Shown in pieces: positions 56,937 through 64,000 of a stretch of DNA of 64,000 bases. Made by a program: the position numbers and the translations under genes. The stretch spans positions 1,674,001 through 1,738,000 of the forward strand of contig NZ_CP101137.1 in the NCBI RefSeq assembly GCF_028473745.1, in the 5' to 3' direction. The stretch's first letter is position 1. Every line of letters starts with the position of its first letter. The notes below the pieces were generated by a model. That model saw nothing but the letters and a program-made list of their open reading frames with translations. It had not been told where the DNA came from and made no database searches. The stretch comes from Streptomyces sp. M92. Lineage in GTDB: Bacteria; Actinomycetota; Actinomycetes; Streptomycetales; Streptomycetaceae.

Positions 56937-57805
56937 CGTCGTCGACGACAGACATGACCGGGCACCCGGACGTCACCGAGATCTCCGACCTCACCGAGGG
57001 CCTGCTCCCTCCGTCACGGACCACGGACGTCCGACGGCACCTGGAGACCTGTGAGCTCTGCGCGGACGTCTACACATCGCTGGAGGAGATCCAGGGATTG
57101 CTCGGCACACTGCCGGGGCCGGAGCGCATGCCGGACGACGTCGCGGCCCGTATCGACGCCGCCCTCGCCGCCGAGGCACCACTGCGCCCAACCACCGCCG
57201 ACGACAGCGCGCGTGTTTCACGTGAAACATCGCCATCCACAGATCGTCCCGCCGGGAACGCCCGTCTCTCTTCCACCGGCCCGGGGCGCAAGGAACGCCG
57301 CCGAGGTGGACGCCGCAGGATCGCCGTGCTCGGTGCCGTGGCCGCCGCAGCCACCCTCGGACTCGGCTCTGTCGTCGTCTCCTCCCTCACCGGTGGCGAC
57401 CCTGCCGACGACACCGCCCACGGGCAGCAGACGGCGCTCGCGGACACCTTCTCCGAGGGCAAGCTCAAGGAGCAGGTCGCCGGTCTCATCGCCGACGAGC
57501 AGGACACCCGGGACGGGCCTCGTACCCCGCGCAGCTTCGGCATGGAATCCGAGACCGGCGCCGAAAACCACGTTTTCAAGCAGCCGACGGTTCCCGAGTG
57601 CGTCCAGCGGGGCATCGGCCGGAACGACGCGGCACTCGCCACGAAGGAGGGCGTCTACAAGGGCAGGGAAGCTCTCCTCGTGGTCCTTCCCGACGCCGCC
57701 AACGACAGCCGGGTCACCGCCTACATCGTCGAGTCGGCGTGTGTGGACCGGCCCAGCATCAGCAAGGCCAAGGTTCTGCTGAAGCACTCCTACGCGCGCT
57801 CCTGA
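56933..57805 (+). CDS. Membrane anti-sigma factor partner of SigM (ZAS-like), with in-frame parS
   Basis: 290 residues. HLETCELC gives the H-x3-C-x2-C motif of zinc-binding anti-sigma domains (about 34-41). A variable linker follows (containing V-S-R-E-T from parS), then a TM helix (about 128-150) and an extracytoplasmic domain of about 140 residues. It is expected to hold SigM at the membrane. Translational coupling to sigM supports the partner role. The M. tuberculosis counterpart is rsmA (Rv3912). Confidence 0.9.
   Translation: MTSSTTDMTGHPDVTEISDLTEGLLPPSRTTDVRRHLETCELCADVYTSLEEIQGLLGTLPGPERMPDDVAARIDAALAAEAPLRPTTADDSARVSRETSPSTDRPAGNARLSSTGPGRKERRRGGRRRIAVLGAVAAAATLGLGSVVVSSLTGGDPADDTAHGQQTALADTFSEGKLKEQVAGLIADEQDTRDGPRTPRSFGMESETGAENHVFKQPTVPECVQRGIGRNDAALATKEGVYKGREALLVVLPDAANDSRVTAYIVESACVDRPSISKAKVLLKHSYARS
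57215..57228. other. parS: parS site, perfect, inside a coding region
   Basis: GTTTCACGTGAAAC, 14/14, in the disordered linker of the anti-sigma gene and read as V-S-R-E-T. Confidence 0.95.
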
Positions 57806-57821
57806 AAACACGCACCTGAAG

Positions 57822-57847
57822 GCCCGCCCGGCACTCGCCCGGCGGGC
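57822..57847 (+). terminator. Putative terminator after the anti-sigma gene
   Basis: A GC hairpin with one bulged C, 9-bp-class stem and short loop, 17 nt after the stop codon. Weak. Confidence 0.5.
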
Positions 57848-57970
57848 GTCTGCCGTGTGCCCTGACACAGCGGGAATGCGCGCCCCTTAGGATCCGTTGG
57901 GTGGGGTGAGGGCTCCGAGAGAAGCTCCACCCGGCCCTGAAGACGCAGTCCAGAGACGAGGAATGAAGCC

Positions 57971-58939
57971 GTGAGCGACGTCCGAAACGTGATCATCATC
58001 GGCTCCGGGCCCGCCGGCTACACGGCGGCGCTCTACACCGCGCGCGCGTCGCTGAAGCCGCTGGTGTTCGAGGGCGCCGTCACCGCGGGCGGCGCGCTGA
58101 TGAACACCACCGAGGTGGAGAACTTCCCGGGCTTCCAGGACGGCATCATGGGCCCCGAGCTCATGGACAACATGCGCGCCCAGGCGGAGCGCTTCGGCGC
58201 CGAGCTGATCCCGGACGACGTCGTCGCCGTCGACCTGACCGGCGAGATCAAGACCGTCACCGACACCGCGGGCACGGTCCACCAGGCGAAGGCCATCATC
58301 GTCACCACCGGCTCCCAGCATCGCAAGCTCGGTCTGCCGAACGAGGACGCCCTCTCCGGCCGTGGCGTCTCGTGGTGCGCGACCTGTGACGGCTTCTTCT
58401 TCAAGGACCAGGACATCGCCGTGATCGGCGGCGGTGACACCGCAATGGAGGAGGCCACGTTCCTCTCCCGCTTCGCCAAGTCCGTGACGATCGTCCACCG
58501 CCGTGACACCCTGCGTGCCTCGAAGGCGATGCAGGAACGCGCGTTCGCCGACCCCAAGATCACGTTCGTCTGGGACAGCGAGGTCGCCGAGGTCCAGGGC
58601 GACCAGAAGCTCTCGGGCCTGAAGCTGCGCAACGTCAAGACCGGTGAGCTCTCGGACCTGCCGGTGACCGGCCTGTTCATCGCAATCGGCCACGACCCGC
58701 GCACCGAGCTCTTCAAGGGTCAGCTCGACCTGGACCCGGAGGGCTACCTCAAGGTCGAGTCCCCGTCGACCCGCACCAACCTCACCGGTGTCTTCGCCGC
58801 CGGTGACGTGGTCGACCACACCTACCGCCAGGCCATCACCGCCGCCGGTACGGGCTGCTCCGCCGCGCTCGACGCAGAGCGCTTCCTCGCCGCGCTCACC
58901 GACGAGGACAAGGCCGAGCCCGAGAAGACCGCTGTCTGA
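57971..58939 (+). CDS. trxB: Thioredoxin reductase
   Basis: 322 residues, low-molecular-weight type. [16 protein letters not shown] binds FAD (about 11-26), SWCATCDG is the redox CxxC (about 135-142) and [10 protein letters not shown] binds NADPH. It reduces thioredoxin using NADPH. GTG 57971 follows GAGGAATG. Forms the trxB-trxA pair with the next gene, 39 nt away, downstream of sigM as in mycobacteria, where the sigma factor reads oxidative stress. Confidence 0.97.
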   Translation: MSDVRNVIIIGSGPAGYTAALYTARASLKPLVFEGAVTAGGALMNTTEVENFPGFQDGIMGPELMDNMRAQAERFGAELIPDDVVAVDLTGEIKTVTDTAGTVHQAKAIIVTTGSQHRKLGLPNEDALSGRGVSWCATCDGFFFKDQDIAVIGGGDTAMEEATFLSRFAKSVTIVHRRDTLRASKAMQERAFADPKITFVWDSEVAEVQGDQKLSGLKLRNVKTGELSDLPVTGLFIAIGHDPRTELFKGQLDLDPEGYLKVESPSTRTNLTGVFAAGDVVDHTYRQAITAAGTGCSAALDAERFLAALTDEDKAEPEKTAV

Positions 58940-58978
58940 CCCACCCGCCCCACGCACCAACCATTTGAGGAGCCCGCC

Positions 58979-59311
58979 GTGGCCGAAACTCTGAAGCACG
59001 TGACCGACGACTCCTTCGAGCAGGACGTCCTCAAGAGCGACAAGCCCGTGCTGGTCGACTTCTGGGCCGCCTGGTGCGGTCCGTGCCGCCAGATCGCGCC
59101 GTCCCTCGAGGCGATCGCCGCCGAGTACGGCGACAAGATCGAGGTCGTCAAGCTCAACATCGACGAGAACCCGGGTACGGCCGCCAAGTACGGCGTCATG
59201 TCCATCCCGACCCTGAACGTCTACCAGGGTGGCGAGGTCGCCAAGACCATCGTCGGTGCCAAGCCGAAGGCCGCGATCGTTCGCGACCTCGAGGACTTCA
59301 TCGCCGAGTGA
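58979..59311 (+). CDS. trxA: Thioredoxin
   Basis: 110 residues. WCGPC at 32-36 is the classical active site, with VDFWA and the cis-Pro motif SIPTLNVY. GTG 58979 has GAGGAG about 8 nt upstream. The stop is one nucleotide before a parS site and 18 nt before a strong terminator. Confidence 0.98.
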   Translation: MAETLKHVTDDSFEQDVLKSDKPVLVDFWAAWCGPCRQIAPSLEAIAAEYGDKIEVVKLNIDENPGTAAKYGVMSIPTLNVYQGGEVAKTIVGAKPKAAIVRDLEDFIAE

Positions 59312-59312
59312 C

Positions 59313-59326
59313 GTTTCACGTGAAAC
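59313..59326. other. parS: parS site, perfect
   Basis: GTTTCACGTGAAAC, 14/14, between the trxA stop codon and its terminator. Confidence 0.96.
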
Positions 59327-59328
59327 AC

Positions 59329-59360
59329 GAAGGGGCCGACCCGGACGGGTCGGCCCCTTC
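59329..59360. terminator. Strong terminator downstream of trxA
   Basis: A perfect 14-bp stem (59329-59342 with 59347-59360) with a GGAC loop in the trxA / GNAT convergent gap. Confidence 0.88.
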
Positions 59361-59392
59361 GTTCTGCTTCCGTGCCCGGAACGGTGACTCCA

Positions 59393-60010
59393 CTACAACG
59401 GCCGCAGCGCGGGTTCCTTCTGGACGGCACCCAGCAGTCGGTCCAGAGCCATCTCCACGTCTTCCTTCCAGGACAGCGTGGAGCGCAGATCCAGGCGCAG
59501 CCGCGGATGGCTGGGATGTGGGCGCACCGTCTTGAAGCCGACGGCCAGCAGGTGGTCGGCGGGCAGCACGCAGGCCGGTTCCTTCCAGCGCGCGTCTCCG
59601 AACGCCTCGATCGCCTTGAAGCCCCGGCGCAACAGATCCTTGGCGACTGTCTGGACCATCACCCGGCCCAGTCCCTGTCCCTGATAGCCGGGCATCACGA
59701 ACGCGGTCATCAGCTGCACGGCGTCCGGCGAGACGGGGCTGGTGGGGAAGGCCGTCGATCGCGGCACATAGGCGGGCGGCGCGTAGAGCACGAAGCCCAC
59801 CGGCACGTCGTCGACATAGGCCACCCGTCCGCACGATCCCCAGTCCAGCAGCACGGCGGAGATCCAGGATTCCTTCTCCAGAGCAGGCGTGCCCGCCTTT
59901 ACCGCGGCTTCGCCACTGACGGGGTCCAGCTCCCAGAAGACGCACGTGCGACAGCGCTGGGGAAGGTCTTGAAGGTTGTCCAGCGTGAGCGGTACGAGCC
60001 GGCGCCCCAT
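59393..60010 (-). CDS. GNAT N-acetyltransferase
   Basis: 205 residues. CRTCVFWEL near the start and PGYQGQGLGRVMVQTVAKDLLRRG (acetyl-CoA loop) mark a GNAT fold conserved in Streptomyces beside parB. Substrate unknown. ATG 60010 has GAGGAA 9-10 nt upstream. In mycobacteria the gene cwlM sits between trxA and parB; here this GNAT is in its place. Confidence 0.88.
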   Translation of the reverse strand: MGRRLVPLTLDNLQDLPQRCRTCVFWELDPVSGEAAVKAGTPALEKESWISAVLLDWGSCGRVAYVDDVPVGFVLYAPPAYVPRSTAFPTSPVSPDAVQLMTAFVMPGYQGQGLGRVMVQTVAKDLLRRGFKAIEAFGDARWKEPACVLPADHLLAVGFKTVRPHPSHPRLRLDLRSTLSWKEDVEMALDRLLGAVQKEPALRPL

Positions 60011-60156
60011 GAAGGCTGTTCCTCGCTTCCTTCGCCCGCCGCGTCGCGGGCGGCTGTCAGAGCGCTCCGCTCCCTGAGCAGGCTGCCAACGAAGCCACCG
60101 ACCGCGCCCAGCCCCAAGCCCGCGCTCACCAGCCCGGTACGGCTCATCGTTCGCAT
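59899..60156 (-). CDS. Small overlapping ORF with one hydrophobic segment
   Basis: 85 residues from ATG 60156: MRTMSRTGLVSAGLGLGAVG, then FVGSLLRERSAL and a basic tail that runs 112 nt into the GNAT gene in another frame. AGGAAGG lies about 8 nt upstream, a good ribosome binding site. It could encode a tiny Gly-rich membrane peptide or be chance. If the GNAT gene is coupled to it, it could be a leader. Confidence 0.42.
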   Translation of the reverse strand: MRTMSRTGLVSAGLGLGAVGGFVGSLLRERSALTAARDAAGEGSEEQPSWGAGSYRSRWTTFKTFPSAVARASSGSWTPSVAKPR

Positions 60157-60254
60157 GGCCCCTGCCTTCCTCTCAGAAGTGCTGCCAGGTGCTTGCGCCA
60201 TCCCGATCGCATCGTATCCACGAAGCGCCGCCCTCGGCACCGGCGAAAAGGAAA

Positions 60255-60296
60255 GGGCGGGTCGTGTTCCGATGCCTACCGGAACACGACCCGCCC
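60255..60296. terminator. Terminator downstream of parB
   Basis: A perfect 17-bp stem (60255-60271 with 60280-60296) with an 8-nt loop, 44 nt after the parB stop on the minus strand. Confidence 0.88.
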
Positions 60297-60339
60297 TGTC
60301 GGCAGGGGAACGATGCTCAGCGTTCCCCTGCCGCGCGCA

Positions 60340-61440
60340 TCATGAGTCGAGCTCTTCGGCCTCGCCGTCCGAAAGGCTCTTCTGCAGCACAGGCCCCTCA
60401 CCGGGAGCGAGGCTCCCAAGGATGCGCTCAAGGTCATCCATGGAGGCGAACTCCACGGTGATCTTGCCCTTCTTCTGGCCCAGGTCGACCTTCACCCGCG
60501 TTTCGAAGCGGTCCGAGAGCCTCGTCGCCAGATCGGACAGCGCCGGGGAGACCAGGGAGCCGGCCCGAGGCCCCTTCGCCCGCTGGGGCTTCTGCGGTCG
60601 GGAGTCCATGAGGGACACGATCTCCTCCACCGCCCGGACCGAGAGCCCTTCAGCAACGATCCGGTGGGCCAGCCGCTCCTGCTCCTCCGAATCATCGACG
60701 GAGAGCAGGGCCCGCGCGTGACCGGCCGAGAGCACGCCGGCGGCCACCCGGTTCTGAACCTTCGGGGAGAGCTTCAGCAAACGCAGTGTGTTCGAGACCT
60801 GTGGCCGGGAACGGCCGATGCGGTCGGCCAGCTGGTCATGCGTGCAGTTGAAGTCCTTGAGCAGCTGGTCGTAGGCGGCAGCCTCTTCGAGCGGGTTCAG
60901 CTGCGCCCGGTGCAGGTTCTCCAGCAGCGCGTCCAGGAGGAGCTTCTCGTCCTCTGTGGCACGCACGATCGCCGGGATCGCCTCCAGGCCCGCCTCACGA
61001 CAGGCCCGCCAGCGACGCTCGCCCATGATCAGCTCAAAGCGCGCCGGTCCCACCTGGCGCACGACGACCGGCTGGAGAAGGCCCACTTCCTTGATGGAGG
61101 TGACCAGCTCCGCCAACGCGTCACCGTCGAAGACCACACGCGGCTGCTGTGGGTTCGGTGTGATGGCGTCGAGGGGAATCTCCGCGAAGTGCGCGCCCAT
61201 CGGAGGCCGGAGAGACTCCGGACCGACCGAAGCCACCGACTCCTCTGTTTCACGTGGAACAGGCGGCAGCGTCGTCACCTTGGCCGCGGCCACACCACGG
61301 TCGTTGGGCAGCAGCGGCATCGCCGCCGGAGACGCGGGAGCCGCATTCCCCAATGCCGCTGAAGCCACCGACTTCTCCGTCGGAGCATTGGGGATCAGTG
61401 CGCCCAGACCACGGCCCAGCCCCCTCCGTCGCTCACTCAC
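60340..61440 (-). CDS. parB: Chromosome-partitioning protein ParB
   Basis: 366 residues. The N-terminal CTPase domain ([11 protein letters not shown] and [12 protein letters not shown] at about 140-151) is followed by a helix-turn-helix (about 190-245) that reads parS and a C-terminal dimer zipper. It loads as a CTP clamp on the parS sites found here and compacts the origin region. GTG 61440 overlaps the parA stop (GTGA), with GGAGGGG 5 nt upstream. It carries its own parS-like site (61247). Confidence 0.98.
   Translation of the reverse strand: MSERRRGLGRGLGALIPNAPTEKSVASAALGNAAPASPAAMPLLPNDRGVAAAKVTTLPPVPRETEESVASVGPESLRPPMGAHFAEIPLDAITPNPQQPRVVFDGDALAELVTSIKEVGLLQPVVVRQVGPARFELIMGERRWRACREAGLEAIPAIVRATEDEKLLLDALLENLHRAQLNPLEEAAAYDQLLKDFNCTHDQLADRIGRSRPQVSNTLRLLKLSPKVQNRVAAGVLSAGHARALLSVDDSEEQERLAHRIVAEGLSVRAVEEIVSLMDSRPQKPQRAKGPRAGSLVSPALSDLATRLSDRFETRVKVDLGQKKGKITVEFASMDDLERILGSLAPGEGPVLQKSLSDGEAEELDS
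61247..61260. other. parS: parS-like site inside parB, one mismatch
   Basis: GTTTCACGTGGAAC, 13/14, translated in the ParB frame as V-P-R-E-T at about residues 61-65, in its disordered head. Confidence 0.8.
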
Positions 61441-62510
61441 TGGATCCCCTCCACCATGTTCGGGTCATTCTGTGCTCCGATGTGGGCGTGCGTACCGTCG
61501 TAGCTGACGCCCACGCCCTTGAGCGCGATCTCTCGCGCCGCCTCCAGATAGGAGAGGGCTCCGCTCGATCCTGGATCGTAGGTCAGGACCGTCTGTCCGT
61601 AGCTGGGGGCCTCGGAGATACGGACCGAGCGGGGAATGCTCGTCCGCAGTACCTCGTCGCCGAAGTGGCTGCGCACCTCGTCGGCGACCTGGGACGCGAG
61701 CCGCGTCCGGCCGTCGTACATGGTGAGCAGGATCGTCGACACATGCAGTGTGGGGTTGAGGTGGCCCCGCACCAGGTCGACGTTGCGCAGCAGCTGCCCC
61801 AGTCCTTCCAGCGCGTAGTACTCGCACTGGATCGGGATCAGCACCTCCTGGCCGGCGACCAGCGCGTTGACCGTCAGCAGACCGAGGGACGGCGGGCAGT
61901 CGATGAGGATGTAGTCCAGCGGCTGCTCATACGCCTGGATCGCCCGCTGAAGTCGACTCTCTCGTGCTACCAGGGACACCAGCTCGATCTCCGCACCGGC
62001 GAGATCGATCGTGGCGGGCGCGCAAAAGAGACCTTCGACGTCCGGGACCGGCTGGACCACCTCCGAGAGCGGCCTGCTCTCGACCAGGACGTCATAGATG
62101 GACGGAACCTCGGCGTGGTGATCGATCCCCAGAGCGGTGGAGGCATTGCCCTGCGGATCGAGGTCGACGACCAGGACCCGTGCCCCGTGCAGCGCGAGCG
62201 ACGCGGCAAGGTTGACGGTCGTCGTCGTCTTGCCCACACCGCCCTTCTGGTTGGCGACCACCATGACCCTGGTCTGCTCGGGCCGCGGCAGCCCTTCACC
62301 GGCGCGGCCCAGAGCCTCCACCGCCAGTTGGGCAGCACGACCGATCGGAGTGTCGTCCATCGGTGGCGGTGTTTCACGTGAAACATCCGCCCCCGTCGAC
62401 TCGGTACGGGGACCGGGGACCGGATCGGTCATCGGTCCCGCGATATTGGCGTCGGACCGCAAGGATTCACTCTCCTCGACTTCAGGCTCGCAATGAACAG
62501 AGCCTCCCAT
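61437..62510 (-). CDS. parA: Chromosome-partitioning ATPase ParA
   Basis: 357 residues from ATG 62510. The deviant Walker [23 protein letters not shown] and [15 protein letters not shown] identify ParA (Soj). It forms gradients or filaments along aerial hyphae that move ParB complexes at sporulation. The frame remains open to 62684, where it reads M-F-H-V-K-R through a parS; that start is rejected as a parS artefact. ATG 62432 (MTDPVPGP) is another option. A perfect parS (62371-62384) is read V-S-R-E-T. Confidence 0.96.
   Translation of the reverse strand: MGGSVHCEPEVEESESLRSDANIAGPMTDPVPGPRTESTGADVSRETPPPMDDTPIGRAAQLAVEALGRAGEGLPRPEQTRVMVVANQKGGVGKTTTTVNLAASLALHGARVLVVDLDPQGNASTALGIDHHAEVPSIYDVLVESRPLSEVVQPVPDVEGLFCAPATIDLAGAEIELVSLVARESRLQRAIQAYEQPLDYILIDCPPSLGLLTVNALVAGQEVLIPIQCEYYALEGLGQLLRNVDLVRGHLNPTLHVSTILLTMYDGRTRLASQVADEVRSHFGDEVLRTSIPRSVRISEAPSYGQTVLTYDPGSSGALSYLEAAREIALKGVGVSYDGTHAHIGAQNDPNMVEGIQ
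62371..62384. other. parS: parS site, perfect, inside parA
   Basis: GTTTCACGTGAAAC, 14/14, in the N-terminal part of parA upstream of Walker A, read as V-S-R-E-T. Confidence 0.95.
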
Positions 62511-62564
62511 GTCTTCAGGGTCATGAACCAGTGAGGCCTGTTGTTCTGTGGAGAAATCCACCTC

Positions 62565-62573
62565 TGTGGACAA
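62565..62573 (-). promoter_or_regulatory. DnaA box in the parA leader
   Basis: TTGTCCACA on the minus strand, the exact Streptomyces-preferred DnaA box, 55 bp upstream of the proposed parA ATG. A second copy with one mismatch (TTCTCCACA) is at 62547-62555, 9 bp apart and in the same orientation. Confidence 0.62.
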
Positions 62574-62668
62574 CTCCGTACCCTCTCCGAGCGACCCGAG
62601 AGGCTTTCGGTCGCGGGGGTCGGCCGCAGCGCGGCCGCGACTGATGATGCCGTGCAGCAGTGAGCGAC

Positions 62669-62682
62669 GTTTCACGTGAAAC
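62669..62682. other. parS: parS site, perfect, in the parA promoter region
   Basis: GTTTCACGTGAAAC, 14/14, 159 bp upstream of the proposed parA start and between rsmG and parA; ParB could autoregulate parAB here. Confidence 0.95.
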
Positions 62683-62758
62683 ACGATGCAGCGCCGCCGA
62701 GGCCGATCAGCCGCGACACTCCGGCACGCACAGGGAGGGCAGCTTGTGTGGAGTACGG

Positions 62759-63478
62759 CTATCCGCGACGCCGCCGCGCGCGACCGGTCCGCGCCGCCTT
62801 GGCCCGCTTGGCGGCGAAACGCACTCCGCCGGGACTCTCACCGACCTCGACCCGCACCACGGTGGACATGGGATCCACGACCCCCTCACCCACATGCAGG
62901 ATGGAGGTCTCCACCGCCCCCAGCTTGCTGAGCGCCGTGGCCGCGGCCTTCAGCTCCTCCTCAGCCGTGTCGCCCTTGAGCGCGAGCATCTCGCCGTACG
63001 GCCGCAGCAGCGGAACCCCCCAGGTGGCCAGCCGGTCCAGCGGAGCAACGGCGCGGGCCGTCACCACATGCACCGGCGGCAACTTCCCCATGACTTCCTC
63101 GGCCCGGCCACGCACCACGGTCACATGGTCGAGCCCCAGAAGCTCCACTACCTCGGTCAGGAAGTTGGTGCGCCGCAGCAGGGGCTCCAGAAGGGTGATC
63201 TTCAGGTCGTCCCGGACGAGCGCCAGCGGGATCCCGGGCAGGCCGGCACCCGAACCGACATCGCACACCGTCACGCCCTCGGGCACGACCTCCGAGAGCA
63301 CCGCGCAGTTCAGCAGATGCCGCTCCCACAGACGGGGGACTTCACGCGGACCGATCAGACCACGCTTCACCCCCGCCTCGGCGAGCAGCTCGGCGTAGCG
63401 GACCGCGTCCGCGTACCGAGCACCGAACACGTCGCGTGCCTGCTCGGGAACAGGGGGAAGCTCCGCTGCCTCCGTCAC
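62759..63478 (-). CDS. rsmG: 16S rRNA (guanine-527-N7)-methyltransferase
   Basis: 239 residues (GidB). VGSGAGLPGIPLALV binds S-adenosylmethionine (about 78-92). The basic C-terminus ARTGRARRRRG is typical. Methylation of G527 affects streptomycin response; loss gives low-level resistance. GTG 63478 is used. Followed by parA after a 248-nt promoter region. Confidence 0.97.
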   Translation of the reverse strand: MTEAAELPPVPEQARDVFGARYADAVRYAELLAEAGVKRGLIGPREVPRLWERHLLNCAVLSEVVPEGVTVCDVGSGAGLPGIPLALVRDDLKITLLEPLLRRTNFLTEVVELLGLDHVTVVRGRAEEVMGKLPPVHVVTARAVAPLDRLATWGVPLLRPYGEMLALKGDTAEEELKAAATALSKLGAVETSILHVGEGVVDPMSTVVRVEVGESPGGVRFAAKRAKAARTGRARRRRG

Positions 63479-63555
63479 GAGGGGACCGTCCTTCCGTACG
63501 GCACCGGCGCACCAGACGCCGCTGCCAGAACCACCAGAACTATCAGGCTGACAAA

Positions 63556-63588
63556 ATTCGGCCCCGTCTGCGCAACAGACGGGGCCGG
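63556..63588. terminator. Terminator after jag
   Basis: A GC hairpin: GGCCCCGTCTG pairs with CAGACGGGGCC around CGCAA, 17 nt after the jag stop (minus strand) and before the rsmG start. Confidence 0.8.
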
Positions 63589-63604
63589 AGAACGTGGGGG
63601 CCGA

Positions 63605-64000
63605 TCAGGCGGGAAGCACGACGACGAAGCGCTCCGGCTCCTCGCCCTCGGACTCGCTGCGCAGTCCGGCAGCCTTGACCGCGTCGTGCACGACCTTGCG
63701 CTCGAACGGCGTCATCGGCTTCATCCGCACCGGCCCGCCGCTGCTCTTGGCCTCGGCCGCGGCCTTTGCGCCCAGCTCGGACAGCTCGGCCCGCTTGCTG
63801 GCCCGGTAGCCCGCGATGTCGAGCATCAGCCGACTGCGGTCGCCGGTCTCCCGGTGCACGGCCAGGCGCGTGAGCTCCTGGAGAGCCTCCAGCACCTCAC
63901 CGTCCCGGCCGACCAGCTTCTGCAGGTCCCGGCTGTTGCTGTCGCTGATGATCGAGACGGAGGCACGGTCGGCCTCGACGTCCATGTCGATGTCACCGTC
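63605..64000 (-). CDS. jag: Jag/KhpB RNA-binding protein (KH-R3H), N-terminal part missing
   Basis: About 131 residues are present and the frame is open at the window edge, so the start lies outside. The KH region SRDLQKLVGRDGEVLEALQ and the R3H region KPMTPFERKVVHDAVKAAG are both visible, closing with RFVVVLPA. Jag/KhpB binds RNA in concert with KhpA and influences cell-wall synthesis. Its partner yidC should lie next in the dnaA direction. Confidence 0.95.
   Translation of the reverse strand, partial: DGDIDMDVEADRASVSIISDSNSRDLQKLVGRDGEVLEALQELTRLAVHRETGDRSRLMLDIAGYRASKRAELSELGAKAAAEAKSSGGPVRMKPMTPFERKVVHDAVKAAGLRSESEGEEPERFVVVLPA

Noticed and set aside
62511..62684. Start codons reading M-F-H-V-K for parA (62684), the GT87 gene (40886) and cydDC (7835)
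   Set aside because: They arise because a parS preceded by CAT reads as ATG-TTT-CAC-GTG-AAA. The real starts further in have better ribosome binding sites or normal family lengths.

Overview
The window is a contiguous stretch of a Streptomyces chromosome on the parAB side of oriC. The evidence is very high GC with strong third-position bias, many GTG starts, the exact Streptomyces ParB site (GTTTCACGTGAAAC) repeated throughout, the ssgR/ssgA sporulation pair, a TTA codon in a regulator gene, and a gene order matching the S. coelicolor region from the cyd operon and hisC2 down to parB-parA-rsmG-jag. The right edge runs into jag (khpB), so yidC, rnpA, rpmH, dnaA and oriC should lie just beyond it.

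Layout. 1-4.2 kb: end of a luciferase-like oxidoreductase, a HAD phosphatase, an exported M23 (LytM) protein and a GAF-GAF histidine kinase. 4.3-10.6 kb: cytochrome bd locus cydA-cydB-cydDC, all minus strand, with a Rex-type operator upstream. 10.6-16 kb: cyclophilin-like protein, HisC-type aminotransferase, LacI regulator with a TTA codon, metallophosphatase, membrane protein. 16-18.1 kb: thiC behind a TPP riboswitch. 18.1-32.7 kb: YibE/F transporter, ssgA and ssgR, small membrane proteins, LMW-PTP with a cystathionine gamma-lyase-like gene, LysR, NUDIX, two acetyltransferases, a GlcG/HbpS-type protein, an MFS/MarR divergent pair, a class C beta-lactamase-fold hydrolase, and dnaB. 33-36.3 kb: MATE exporter and rpsF-ssb-rpsR-rplI. 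36.5-44 kb: cell-wall genes (FemX, alanine-racemase-like protein, GT87 mannosyltransferase-like protein, class A PBP). 44-47.7 kb: PadR regulator with inositol-1-phosphate synthase, MFS, LppU-like protein. 47.7-64 kb: the conserved actinobacterial block pcnA/cca, DUF6049, murJ, pseudokinase, sigM, anti-sigma, trxB, trxA, (GNAT), parB, parA, rsmG, jag.

The strongest layer beyond the genes is the centromere. I count 12 perfect and 3 one-mismatch parS sites in 64 kb. Three perfect sites sit at the exact centre of long perfect palindromes (32, 52 and 54 bp) that fill the gaps between convergent genes, so each may be a bidirectional terminator with parS at its apex. Four others lie inside reading frames and are all read in the same frame (V-S/P-R-E-T). 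DnaA-box-like sequences lie in front of dnaB and parA. I found no CRISPR array, insertion sequence, prophage, tRNA, rRNA or obvious defence island. Apart from the parS layer this is ordinary conserved core chromosome, and I do not claim a new enzymatic system here.
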